Source of the DNA: UBA5336 sp964506685
Lineage (GTDB): Bacteria > Pseudomonadota > Alphaproteobacteria > Caulobacterales > Hyphomonadaceae
Direction: 5' to 3'
NCBI GenBank assembly: GCA_964506685.1
Contig: CAZDMQ010000006.1
Coordinates: 15,339-79,338 of the forward strand
DNA length: 64,000 nucleotides
Notes under the pieces: generated by a model
What the model was told of the DNA's origin: nothing
Databases searched by the model: none
The model's input: the letters and a program-made list of their open reading frames with translations, nothing else
Position numbers and translations under genes: made by a program
Shown: in pieces, positions 47,392-55,914 of the stretch
How positions within the stretch are numbered: the first letter of the stretch is position 1
How the letters are laid out: every line of letters begins with the position of its first letter

Positions 47392-48346
47392 GCCCCTCCC
47401 CCTTGTCCTTGAGGGCGAGGGCACGCTGATAGGCAAGGCGTCTAGGCACCCCGAGCGCGGCGGCAGCCGCTTCCGAGGCAGATTTCAGTGGCAACTCCGC
47501 CATCGCCTTCAGGAGATAGGCATCAAGATCGCCGGTACCGGTGCCAGTGCCCGCCCCCGCCGCGCTGGTAACCGGGGGGCCGACGAGGACGACGATCTCG
47601 CCGCGCGGTGCGCCGGCCTCCGCATAGTCGGCGGCGAGGCTGGCGAGCGTGCCGCGCCGGATGTCCTCGAACCGCTTGGTCAGCTCCCGGGCAACAGCCG
47701 CCAGGCGCGCGCCGCCCAGGACTTCAGCCGCATCTGCCAGCATCGCAGCAAGGCGCGGTCCGCTTTCGTACGTAATCAGCGTCGATTCCGCGCGGGCCAG
47801 GGCGGCGAGCGCTTTCTTCCGTGCCGCTGCCTTTGGCGGGAGGAAACCGACAAACAAGAACCGGTCGCTGGGCAGTCCGGCGGCGACAAGCCCGGCAAGC
47901 ATCGCAGACGCCCCGGGCACCGGGATGATCGCATGGCCGGCCTCGGCCGCCTCCCGTACCAGCTTGAATCCGGGATCGGAGACCAGCGGTGTACCGGCAT
48001 CGCTGATCAGTGCGATCCGCGCACCATCCTCAAGCGCGCGCAGGATGTCCGGTCGACGCCGTGCCCCATTATGGTCATGATAGGGTGTCACCCGGGCAGC
48101 AATGCCATAGGCATCAAGCAGCTTCCGGGCAATGCGGGTGTCCTCGGCGAGGACCTCGTCCACCCCGGTCAGCACATCCAGGGCCCGGAGTGTCACATCG
48201 CGAAGATTGCCGATCGGTGTCGAGACGATATAGAGACCGGGATCGAACGGGGTCGTGCCAGCCGGTCTTGCGGCGGGCCAGTCAGGGGGAGCAGGTTGCG
48301 CGCCAGCCTGCTCCGGCGAAGAGGCAGAGGGATCGGACGATGACAT
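47384..48346 (-). CDS. rsmI: 16S rRNA (cytidine-1402-2'-O)-methyltransferase
   Basis: A tetrapyrrole-methylase-fold SAM enzyme that 2'-O-methylates C1402 in the ribosomal P site. Hallmarks are LYIVSTPIGNLRDVTLRALDVL, VLAEDTRIARKLLDAYGI, ALISDAGTPLVSDPG and VPGASAMLAGLVAAGLPSDRFLFVGFLP. About 320 residues from ATG 48346; a TTG at 48382 would give 332. With ATG 48346 the gene's 5' end overlaps the divergent lpoA-like start by 7 bases. It is followed by yraN with an 8-base overlap. Confidence 0.93.
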   Translation of the reverse strand: MSSSDPSASSPEQAGAQPAPPDWPAARPAGTTPFDPGLYIVSTPIGNLRDVTLRALDVLTGVDEVLAEDTRIARKLLDAYGIAARVTPYHDHNGARRRPDILRALEDGARIALISDAGTPLVSDPGFKLVREAAEAGHAIIPVPGASAMLAGLVAAGLPSDRFLFVGFLPPKAAARKKALAALARAESTLITYESGPRLAAMLADAAEVLGGARLAAVARELTKRFEDIRRGTLASLAADYAEAGAPRGEIVVLVGPPVTSAAGAGTGTGTGDLDAYLLKAMAELPLKSASEAAAAALGVPRRLAYQRALALKDKGEGRG

Positions 48347-49656
48347 CGCTGCAATCATTGCGCGCGTTTGCGCATGCGCCAAGCCTCTTCTTCCTGGCGC
48401 TGCTTGTATCAGCCTGCGCCGGCGGCCCAGCGCGCCCCACCGTGCCGATCTCGACCGGCGGTCCGCGCGTGGACCCGGTGGTAGAGCCCCGGCCGGGCGA
48501 GATTGACCCAGTCGCGTCGCCGGTTGTTACCGAGACAGAGGGGGGACCGGTCGCGGAAGGACCGCTGACCCCGCCCCACATGGCCGGACGCGCCGTCACG
48601 CGGGCTGCGGTACTGCTGCCGTTCAGCCATCCCAATCGCCGTGTCCAGGCCGAGGCGCAGGGCCTCCTGGCTGCCATCGAACTGGCCTTGTTCGAACAGG
48701 GCGACGACAGCTTCCTTCTGATGCCAAAGGATACCGGCGGCACCCAGTCCGGCACGACCGAAGCTGCAATGGAGGCGGTCGCCCAGGGGGCAGACCTGTT
48801 TCTCGGACCGCTGTTCTCAGCCAATGTCCAGGCGATCGGCCCCATCGCTGACGACGCGGACGCACCGGTCATCGCGTTCTCGAATGATCCGGCCGCAGGT
48901 CGGGACGGGGCCTTTCTCGCGTCCCTCTCGGTCGAGGAGGAAGTCGCCCGGGTCGTCGGCTATGCGCGCCAGTTCGGGATCGAAAGCCTCGCCTTCCTCG
49001 GACCGCGCAGCGAGTACGGCAGACGGGTCGAGGCGGCGCTCAGGACAGAAGCGGCGCGCAACGGGTTGGGACTTTCGGTGTCCCAGTTCTATGATCCGGC
49101 AAGCGAGGCGCCAACGGCCGAAGCGCAGATCGTTGCCGAAGTCCTGAAGCAGGAAATCGAGATCCGGCCCGACCGGGTCGCGCTCATGATCCCGGAGGAC
49201 GGAACGCGGTTGCGCGGGGTCGCCCCGCTCATTCCCTATTTCGGCGTCGACTTCCGGCGCATCCGCATGCTCGGGACGAGCCGCTGGACGAGCGATCCCG
49301 ATGCCCTGCGCGAGCCGACACTGAACGGAGGCTGGTTCGCCGCTCCCCCGCCCGAAGCGCTTGAAGGTTTCGAGGCCGCCTATTCCCGTGTCTATGGCCG
49401 GGATGCCACGGAGCTTGCCCCGCTTGGGTATGATGCCGCCTCCGTCGCCATGGTTCTCAATCGCTCGCGCCGCGCCATTGATGCCGGCGTCCTCACCGAC
49501 CCCGACGGCTTTCGCGGCGTGAACGGGCTCTTCCGGTTCCGGGACGACGGGACCGCCGAGCGCAGCCTGTCCATCTACCAGATCGACCCGAAGGAGGGGG
49601 CCGTGCTCATCGAACGCGGTCCGGCCAGCTTCCCTCCAGACGATACGATTGGCTGA
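48340..49656 (+). CDS. LpoA-like penicillin-binding protein activator lipoprotein
   Basis: A 438-residue lipoprotein: lipobox VSAC (Cys26) after a hydrophobic signal, a Pro/Val/Thr-rich linker (residues 30-85), then a type-1 periplasmic-binding-protein domain (VTRAAVLLPFSHPNRRVQAEAQGLLAAIELALFEQGDD, then DLFLGPLFSANVQAI, and GYDAASVAMVLNRS). The layout matches the C-terminal domain of LpoA, which activates PBP1A; an amino-acid-binding protein is less likely as no transporter genes are close. Adjacent, divergent rsmI-yraN-dolP supports the LpoA assignment. The N-terminal TPR domain of E. coli LpoA is missing. Confidence 0.78.
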   Translation: MTSLQSLRAFAHAPSLFFLALLVSACAGGPARPTVPISTGGPRVDPVVEPRPGEIDPVASPVVTETEGGPVAEGPLTPPHMAGRAVTRAAVLLPFSHPNRRVQAEAQGLLAAIELALFEQGDDSFLLMPKDTGGTQSGTTEAAMEAVAQGADLFLGPLFSANVQAIGPIADDADAPVIAFSNDPAAGRDGAFLASLSVEEEVARVVGYARQFGIESLAFLGPRSEYGRRVEAALRTEAARNGLGLSVSQFYDPASEAPTAEAQIVAEVLKQEIEIRPDRVALMIPEDGTRLRGVAPLIPYFGVDFRRIRMLGTSRWTSDPDALREPTLNGGWFAAPPPEALEGFEAAYSRVYGRDATELAPLGYDAASVAMVLNRSRRAIDAGVLTDPDGFRGVNGLFRFRDDGTAERSLSIYQIDPKEGAVLIERGPASFPPDDTIG

Positions 49657-49691
49657 GCCGCAGTCAGGTCCCGGCGCCGAACCCGGGAGAC

Positions 49692-50828
49692 TCAGCTTGC
49701 AGCGGTGCCAAACCAGCTCTGGATGATCGACCAGGTGCTCTTCGAGCCCTCAAGGGCGCGCTCCGTTGCCCGCATGGCGCTCGCCTTCAGCCCGCCGCAG
49801 CGTTTCAGAAGGTCGCCGACCACGGCACCGGAATCCCGCTTCACACGCTCCAGCGCCTCGGCGGAAATGGACCGCGCACTGGCCGGCGTCCAGGCCTCGA
49901 AAGTGCGGCACCGGCGCTTGGCGAGGTAACCGAGCTTGAGCGTCATCGTCGCATTCACCGCCCCGTCCATGACCGGCCCTGCGACCAGCCCGCCCATGCG
50001 CCCGAGCAGGCCACCAATCACATCCCCGGTAATATCGGTGACATCCTCAAGCGCACGGCTGACGATGACGATGGCGGCAACATCGCGAAGGATCAGCAGG
50101 CTTCCCCTGAGGTGCGGCCGACCGAAATAGAGCCGCGCAATCCGGCTGACGAGATTGGCATTACGCCAGAGCACGATGAAGGCATCGACCGTGCCGTTCA
50201 TCGAAACCGCCGTCGCCACCCCCACGGCCACGGCCTCGGCCCGGATGATCTGGTCGACCCTGGCATCCAGAGCTGCCAGCCGGGCCTCTATATGCTCGGC
50301 CTCGAAGGCATGGATCCGTGCCAGAAGCGCGCGCCGGTTCTCCAGGTCGCCGGCCCTGGCCGCATCAGCAAGGCGCCGCCCGGCCTGGATCGAGGACTCG
50401 ATCGCCTCTGCCTCTCCCCGCAGGTGGGGATTGCGCCTCAGGGCCGCCAAGTATCGCAGGTCATAGGCCAGCCGGGTCCGCATGGCCGCACTGCCCGGAT
50501 CGCTTTCGTCAGTGCTGACATGGGGCGGCTGGGCCATGACGGGCGTGCGGAAAAAGCCCCAGAGCGGGCGACCGACCAGCAGGCCAAGCGCGGCGGTCAG
50601 CACGGCCACGAAGCCGATGCCGAGCAATGGGTGTATATCGGCGAACAGGTTGTAATAGAGATAGCCCTGCCCGACCACCATCAGGAGGGCGAGTGCAATC
50701 AGCCCGCCGACCCCCCATTTCAGCGCCCGCCAGGCGAGCGACCATTGTCTTGCAAGTTCCCAGTTCGGCGCCTGGGGCGGTTCCTGTCCGACCTGCGTCA
50801 GGGCCGCGGAGGCATCGGAGGCCATCAT
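49692..50828 (-). CDS. DUF697 (YcjF-like) membrane protein
   Basis: A 378-residue inner-membrane protein. Two hydrophobic segments at about 38-58 and 68-88 precede a helical region, and the DUF697 domain runs from about 205 to 300 (VSMNGTVDAFIVLWRNANLVSRIARLYFGRPHLRGSLLIL), with a final glycine-rich membrane-associated stretch (GDVIGGLLGRMGGLVAGP). YcjF usually adjoins the GTPase-like ycjX gene; that partner is absent here. Two ATG codons at 50828 and 50825 share a GGAGAG site. Function unknown. Confidence 0.75.
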   Translation of the reverse strand: MMASDASAALTQVGQEPPQAPNWELARQWSLAWRALKWGVGGLIALALLMVVGQGYLYYNLFADIHPLLGIGFVAVLTAALGLLVGRPLWGFFRTPVMAQPPHVSTDESDPGSAAMRTRLAYDLRYLAALRRNPHLRGEAEAIESSIQAGRRLADAARAGDLENRRALLARIHAFEAEHIEARLAALDARVDQIIRAEAVAVGVATAVSMNGTVDAFIVLWRNANLVSRIARLYFGRPHLRGSLLILRDVAAIVIVSRALEDVTDITGDVIGGLLGRMGGLVAGPVMDGAVNATMTLKLGYLAKRRCRTFEAWTPASARSISAEALERVKRDSGAVVGDLLKRCGGLKASAMRATERALEGSKSTWSIIQSWFGTAAS

Positions 50829-50999
50829 GTCTCTCCAGAAGTCAGTTTCGGAGAAACCTACAGGGAAAACACCCCGCTGACAGGGGGAGACCCGCAGTGC
50901 GCGAACCGCTCAGAGCCGTCGCACCGGGCCCAGCCAGGCCAGGCCAGACCAAGCAAGGTCAGCCCGGCAGGCTCCGCGGGCCGGATGCGCCAGCCCCCG

Positions 51000-52640
51000 C
51001 TACTCCTGTTCCCCACGGCAAAGATAGCGCGAGCGGTGGACATCGACCACATTGTCCTCCCAGCCCGTCAGCTCTGGATCGACAAGGTTCTGGTTCACAA
51101 GGAACCACATGGGCGACAGCGGATAGTCCTGCAGCATGATCGCTTCGGCGCGGGCAAGGAGTTCAGCGCGCGCCGCAAGATCAAGCTCTGTATTCGAGGC
51201 CTTTATCAGCGCGTCATACTCGGGATTGGCATAGCTGCCATAGTTGAGTTGCCCTGTTTCGCTGTCCAAGAGGTAGAGGAAATTGTGCGGGTCGTTGAAA
51301 TCGGCCACCCAGCCCGCATCGGAGAGTTCGAAATCCCCTTCCCGCAGGCGGGAATAGAGTACCTTGGTGTCCTGCTGTTCGAGGGAAACCTGCACCCAGT
51401 CGCCAATCGCCTGCCAGTTCGCCTGCGCAACGGGGGGCGGCTTCGGATTGTCCCCGGTATTGCGATAGATGTAAGTGAAGGACAGCGGATTGTCCGGCCC
51501 GAAACCGGCTTCGGCGAGCAGTTCGCGGGCCGCTTCGAGGCGCTCTTCCATGGGCCAGCCTGCCCAGTCATAGGCGAACTGCTGGTCCGGTCCGACATAA
51601 TTGTCGATGCCGGAGGGGACGAAACTGTAGGCCGGAACGAAGCCGGGTGTGAGCACGTTCTCCGTCATGAATTCACGATCGAGCACCATGGTCAGTGCCT
51701 TGCGGACGCGAACGTCATTGAACGGGGCGATTTCGGTGTTGAAGACCCAGTAGGTCACGGTCAGGGACGGATCGGTGCGCACCCAGCCGGGCAGGCGCTC
51801 CTGCAACTGGGCCATTCTCGGACCGTCGAAGGCATTGTTGATGTCGAGCGTGCCGGCCTCGATCCGCCGCTCGACGGCACCGTGATCGGCAATCGGGAAA
51901 TAGGCAATGGTGTCGAAGCACAACGTATCGGCCCCGCCATGCCAGGACTCGTTCTTCACCGACACGAGCTGCGCGCCGATGGTCCATTCCTGCAGCTTGT
52001 AAGGCCCGTTCACCGCGATGTTTTCCGGCCGGATCCAGGCATCGCCGTGCGCTTCCACCAGGTGTTTCGGCACAGGGAAGGAGGCATAATGGGACAGAAG
52101 CCCGGGGAGGTAGGGCGCGGGATATGCCAGCGTGATTTCCAGCGTCCGGTCATCAATGGCGCGCACGCCGAGTTCCTCGGGCGGCAGCGTGCCGGCATTC
52201 ACCTCCCGGGCATTCCTGATAAGCCAGAGCAGTGAGGCATACTGGCCGGCGGTTTCGGGATCCTGCAACCGTCGGAACGAGAACACGAAATCATCGGCAG
52301 TCACCGGCACACCGTCCGACCAGGTCGCCTCCCGCAAGGTGAAGGTATAAACTGTCTGGCTGTCGTCGATCTCGACACGCTCGGCCATCCCCAGAACCGG
52401 CCGGCCAGCCGCGTCCTGCACGTAGAGCCCCTCGAACATGTCGCCGATGACGATATTCTCCCACTGGGCGGACGATTTGTGCGGATCGAGCGTGTCCGGA
52501 TTGGCGCTGATGCCGCGACTGAGAAGTTCGCCATACTGGCTGGCATCACCTCCGTCCCCGCATGCAGCCAGCAAGGCCATGCACCCGGTCAGCACGATCG
52601 CTTTCAGCGTCGCCCCCAGCCCAGCCCGTCGTTCTGTCAT
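51000..52640 (-). CDS. Peptide/oligopeptide ABC transporter substrate-binding lipoprotein (OppA type)
   Basis: A 546-residue family 5 binding protein. The lipoprotein signal ends LLAAC (Cys27). Typical motifs follow: LSRGISANPDTLDPHKSSAQWENIVIGDMFEGLY, GVPVTADDFVFSFRRLQDPETAGQYASLLW, and later VRKALTMVLDREFM. It should deliver peptides to a permease. No oppB/C/D/F genes are nearby, so it works with a system encoded elsewhere. ATG 52640 has a perfect GGGAGG site. A stretch of 130 bases separates it from the divergent gene at 52770. Confidence 0.88.
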   Translation of the reverse strand: MTERRAGLGATLKAIVLTGCMALLAACGDGGDASQYGELLSRGISANPDTLDPHKSSAQWENIVIGDMFEGLYVQDAAGRPVLGMAERVEIDDSQTVYTFTLREATWSDGVPVTADDFVFSFRRLQDPETAGQYASLLWLIRNAREVNAGTLPPEELGVRAIDDRTLEITLAYPAPYLPGLLSHYASFPVPKHLVEAHGDAWIRPENIAVNGPYKLQEWTIGAQLVSVKNESWHGGADTLCFDTIAYFPIADHGAVERRIEAGTLDINNAFDGPRMAQLQERLPGWVRTDPSLTVTYWVFNTEIAPFNDVRVRKALTMVLDREFMTENVLTPGFVPAYSFVPSGIDNYVGPDQQFAYDWAGWPMEERLEAARELLAEAGFGPDNPLSFTYIYRNTGDNPKPPPVAQANWQAIGDWVQVSLEQQDTKVLYSRLREGDFELSDAGWVADFNDPHNFLYLLDSETGQLNYGSYANPEYDALIKASNTELDLAARAELLARAEAIMLQDYPLSPMWFLVNQNLVDPELTGWEDNVVDVHRSRYLCRGEQE

Positions 52641-52769
52641 GAGACCTCCCTGCATACCCCAATACTTCCGCATTGCCGCACCGGCAGACAATGTCTGGAA
52701 TTTTGACTCGCACCCTTGATAGCACGGGCCTAGAGTATTGAAACCGCAACGACGTTTCCCGAGTGCCCC

Positions 52770-53294
52770 ATGACGATACTGCGCAGTTGCCTTGCAGTCC
52801 TCCTCCTTGCCTGCACGGTCACCCCCCTTGCAACAGGGCAGGCAGCCACTGACTCCCTCTATGCCTGCGCCGACAAGGCAAGCGATAGCGAACGGCTGGC
52901 CTGCTACGACGCAGCAGTGGCCGAACTGCGCGCGGCTGAGACGACCGGTGAGGTGGTCACCTTCACGACCGAGGAAATCGTCGAGGCGCGCGAGCGGACA
53001 TTCGGCCTCGAGGAGGACACGGTCGACAGCAAGCTTGCTGCGGCCGGCGCGTCGCTTGCGAGGACCGAACCGGACGACATCACCGCCGGTCTTGTCAGTC
53101 TCGATGAGACCGCGGAGGGCAAGCTGATTGTCACGCTCGACAATGGCCAGGTCTGGGTGCAGACGGACAGTTCATCGGTGGCCGTCTCGCGCAAGTCGCC
53201 TCCAAAGTCAGCTACGGTCATGAAGGCCGCCCTTGGCAGCTACCGGCTGAAGATTGGCCGCGCACGGCCCTTCCGCGTTCAGCGTGTCGACTGA
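52770..53294 (+). CDS. Small exported protein with a Cys-x(9)-Cys-Tyr-Asp motif
   Basis: A 174-residue protein with a Sec signal (residues 1-26, ending TGQAA). Next comes SLYACADKASDSERLACYDAAVAEL, a pattern of two cysteines spaced ten residues apart followed by YD, seen in several periplasmic proteins including VasI-type ones; the cysteines may form a disulfide. A long helix (EEIVEARERTFGLEED) and a strand-rich end (GKLIVTLDNGQVWVQTD) follow. I cannot assign a function. Its stop lies 116 bases from the end of the convergent mutY gene. Confidence 0.6.
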   Translation: MTILRSCLAVLLLACTVTPLATGQAATDSLYACADKASDSERLACYDAAVAELRAAETTGEVVTFTTEEIVEARERTFGLEEDTVDSKLAAAGASLARTEPDDITAGLVSLDETAEGKLIVTLDNGQVWVQTDSSSVAVSRKSPPKSATVMKAALGSYRLKIGRARPFRVQRVD

Positions 53295-53410
53295 GCACAG
53301 GCACGGCCGGCCCTGCGCGCGCCATCACCCGGGCACCGGTGTCCGCTGCTTCCAGGGCACCGGCCAGCCATCGCCTCCCGCAGTATACACCTGACACCGG
53401 CTCCGGCACG

Positions 53411-54478
53411 TCAGACCAGGGCGAGCCTGGCCGCCTTGCGAAACACGCTTGGCAGGTCGTCGATCCGGGTTTCCGGCAGGACCCTTCCCGTGGCATCGCC
53501 CGCAACCAGCGCGGCCTCGGCCCGCCACACCTTCAATGTCAGCTCGAAATGGGTGAACACATGTCGCACGTCACCAACATCCTGCCAGTCGCCCGGGACC
53601 GGCGGGGCTGGTGCGGGCAATGTCTCGCCCGCCACCCATTCGCTGCCCGGAAGGCCCAGCATGCCGCCCAGCAGGCCCCTGGCATCGCGGCGCTCGACCG
53701 CAATGCCCCCGCTCCCCTTGAGCACATAGACATGCCCGCACCGTCTCGGCTTTGCGGCCCGTCGCGGCTTGACCGGGTAGCGTTCCGGCGTCCCCTCGGC
53801 CCTTCCGGCACAAAAGGCTGACACCGGGCAGGCCGCACAATCGGGGCGTCTCGGCGTGCAGACGACCGCCCCGAGATCCATGAGCGCCTCGGCGAATTCG
53901 CCCGGACGATCGCCGGGCACCATGGACGCCACCCGGCTAGCAATCGTCCGCTTGGCTGCGCCCCAGTCCCCGTCCAACGCCAGGAGGCGGGCGAAAACGC
54001 GCTCGACATTGCCGTCGACTGCCGGCGTGCGGGCGCCAAAGGCGATCGCTGCGATTGCACCGGACGTGTAGGGGCCGATCCCGGGCAGCCGGACAAGATC
54101 CTCACGGGTCGTCGGAAAACCGCCAGCTGCCGCCACCTGCCGCGCACATTTCAACAAGTTTCGCGCCCGCGCGTAATATCCCAGCCCGGCCCAGGCCGCC
54201 ATGACCTCGTCATCCGCCGCAGCCGCCAGCGCCGCCACGTCGGGCCAGCGTTCGGTAAAGCTGGAGAAATAACCCGCTGCATGCGGGACGGTGGTTTGCT
54301 GCAGCATGATCTCCGACAGCCACACGCGGTAGGGATCGGGCCGGAGTCCACGGGCACGCGCGGCAGGCCCGATGCGCCAGGGCAGATCGCGAGCGCTCCG
54401 ATCATACCAGGACAACAGCGCCTCCACAAAGGGCGCGTTAGGGATTGGGAAAGGTTTTGGGCGTGGATTTGCGTCCAA
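53411..54478 (-). CDS. mutY: A/G-specific adenine glycosylase
   Basis: A 355-residue repair enzyme that removes adenine mispaired with 8-oxoguanine. The helix-hairpin-helix region is LVRLPGIGPYTSGAIAAIAFG, the catalytic Asp lies in TPAVDGNVERVFARL, and the [4Fe-4S] loop has perfect C-x6-C-x2-C-x5-C spacing (CTPRRPDCAACPVSAFC). A MutT-like C-terminal domain recognises 8-oxoguanine. I chose TTG 54478 because GGAG sits 7 bases upstream and the longer frame overlaps dciA. Divergent from dciA with 27 bases between starts. Confidence 0.92.
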   Translation of the reverse strand: MDANPRPKPFPIPNAPFVEALLSWYDRSARDLPWRIGPAARARGLRPDPYRVWLSEIMLQQTTVPHAAGYFSSFTERWPDVAALAAAADDEVMAAWAGLGYYARARNLLKCARQVAAAGGFPTTREDLVRLPGIGPYTSGAIAAIAFGARTPAVDGNVERVFARLLALDGDWGAAKRTIASRVASMVPGDRPGEFAEALMDLGAVVCTPRRPDCAACPVSAFCAGRAEGTPERYPVKPRRAAKPRRCGHVYVLKGSGGIAVERRDARGLLGGMLGLPGSEWVAGETLPAPAPPVPGDWQDVGDVRHVFTHFELTLKVWRAEAALVAGDATGRVLPETRIDDLPSVFRKAARLALV

Positions 54479-54505
54479 TCCGACTCTCCTTACCGGGCCT
54501 TGAGA

Positions 54506-55066
54506 ATGGTCAAGACACTCACACTCGATCCGATCGCCGAGGCACAGGCCCGACTGGCGCTGCGCCACAAACGAGCCCGGGGCCTGAGGCCGCCACCGCC
54601 GGGGATCGGGCATATCGCGGCGAAACTGGCGCGCGCCGCCCTGCCAGACAAGGGCTCGGCCATCGAGACGCTGAAAGCACGCTGGGCCGAAGCTGTCGGC
54701 GGGCCCATTGCGAAGTATGCCGCCCCCTCCCGGATTGCGTCAGGCAAGTCCCGGCGCGTCCTTGTCCTGCGCGTCATTCCGGCCGCCGCGCCGTTGATCC
54801 AGCACCAGCAGCACGCGATCATCGAGCGGGTGGCCCTTGCCGGCGCGGGTCATTTTGATGGCATTCGCATCGTGCAGGGCCCACTCACGGAGCATGAGGC
54901 ACCAGAGGCTTGCAAGCGGCGATCGCTGTCGCCGGCTGAACTGAAATGGCTGTCTGACAGCGTCAGGGAAATTGAGGATCCGGCATTGCGCGCCGCAACT
55001 GTTGCCCTTGGCAAGGCTGTGCTATCGGCAAACGAGCCAGAGCCCCTCAAGGTCAGGAGTGCCTGA
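54506..55066 (+). CDS. dciA: DUF721 protein, DciA-like helicase-loading factor
   Basis: A 186-residue protein whose N-terminal half is a DUF721 domain (HIAAKLARAALPDKGSAIETLKARWAEAVGGPIAKYAAPSRI, then RVLVLRVIPAAAPLIQHQQHAIIERV). DUF721 defines DciA, the ancestral factor that helps load or operate DnaB helicase in bacteria lacking DnaC. The C-terminal 60 residues are helical and less conserved. Divergent from mutY and 54 bases upstream of dsbA on the same strand. Assignment to DciA is by family; not every DUF721 protein has been tested. Confidence 0.78.
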   Translation: MVKTLTLDPIAEAQARLALRHKRARGLRPPPPGIGHIAAKLARAALPDKGSAIETLKARWAEAVGGPIAKYAAPSRIASGKSRRVLVLRVIPAAAPLIQHQQHAIIERVALAGAGHFDGIRIVQGPLTEHEAPEACKRRSLSPAELKWLSDSVREIEDPALRAATVALGKAVLSANEPEPLKVRSA

Positions 55067-55120
55067 GGGACGAGGTTTCCGGACCGGAGCCGCTTGCCGC
55101 CAGATCGTCAAGGATACACC

Positions 55121-55900
55121 ATGTCTGTACTGACCCTTTCCCGTCGCTCAACCCTTGCCGCGCTTTCACTGGCGCTGATCACTGCCTGCGGCAGCGCCAA
55201 TGGCGACGACAACCCGGTCGCGACCGGCTCTGCGCTGAACGACATGGTGCTTGGCGACCGCAACGCGCCAGTCACTCTGATCGAATATGCCTCGGTCACC
55301 TGCGGCGCCTGTTACCAGTTTCACCGCGATGTCGTCCCCACCATCCGGGAACGATTCGTGGAGCCGGGTCATGTGAAGTTCGTTTTCCGTGAATTCCCGA
55401 CCCCGCCCCAGGATGTCGCCGTGGCCGGCTTTGCCGTGGCCCGTTGTGCCGGTCCGGACAAGTATTTCGACGTGATCGACGATCTGTTCGACTCCCAGCC
55501 CGGCATCATCGAGGCCGCGCGCATCGGTGCCGTTCGCGCCGCGCTTGAAGCTGTCGCGGCCCGGCATGGCATCGAGGGAAGCGAGGCGTTCGAGGCATGC
55601 ATCAATAATCGCGAGATCCGCCAGGCGATTGCCGATACCGTGCTGACTGGCGAGGAATTCGGCGTGACGGCGACCCCGACTCTCATTCTGCAGGGGGAGA
55701 AGCTGGAACCTTCCATCCGGTCGCGAACTGCCGAAGGCCTGTCGGCCATGATCGAGGCCGAACTGGCGGGACTCGGGATCATCCTCGACGAAGGCACCGG
55801 TGAAACCGCCGGCGCGAACACTGGGGAAGGCGCCAGCGAGGGCACTGACGCGCCCGCCGCCGCAGAGGCGACCACCGAAGACGCCCAGGGCGGGAACTGA
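55121..55900 (+). CDS. DsbA-family thiol-disulfide oxidoreductase, predicted lipoprotein
   Basis: A 259-residue thioredoxin-fold protein with the redox motif CGAC in EYASVTCGACYQFHRDVVP and the cis-Pro region FGVTATPTLILQG. The signal carries an ITAC lipobox (Cys23), so it is probably tethered. The last 35 residues are a low-complexity Gly/Thr/Glu/Ala tail, which is unusual. It should introduce or isomerise disulfides in exported proteins. ATG 55121 has AAGGA upstream; an earlier in-frame codon at 55094 lacks the correct signal. The smc gene starts 14 bases later. Confidence 0.88.
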   Translation: MSVLTLSRRSTLAALSLALITACGSANGDDNPVATGSALNDMVLGDRNAPVTLIEYASVTCGACYQFHRDVVPTIRERFVEPGHVKFVFREFPTPPQDVAVAGFAVARCAGPDKYFDVIDDLFDSQPGIIEAARIGAVRAALEAVAARHGIEGSEAFEACINNREIRQAIADTVLTGEEFGVTATPTLILQGEKLEPSIRSRTAEGLSAMIEAELAGLGIILDEGTGETAGANTGEGASEGTDAPAAAEATTEDAQGGN

Positions 55901-55914
55901 AACACGGAGCCGGT

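Noticed and set aside
50925..50990. Repeated CCAGGCCAGGCCAGACCAAG-like sequence between two genes
   Set aside because: Only a short imperfect run of GC-rich words; too small and irregular for a functional repeat array.
50112..52235. A 707-codon plus-strand frame opposite the DUF697 and OppA genes
   Set aside because: It spans two unrelated real genes and their gap and has no recognisable protein features.
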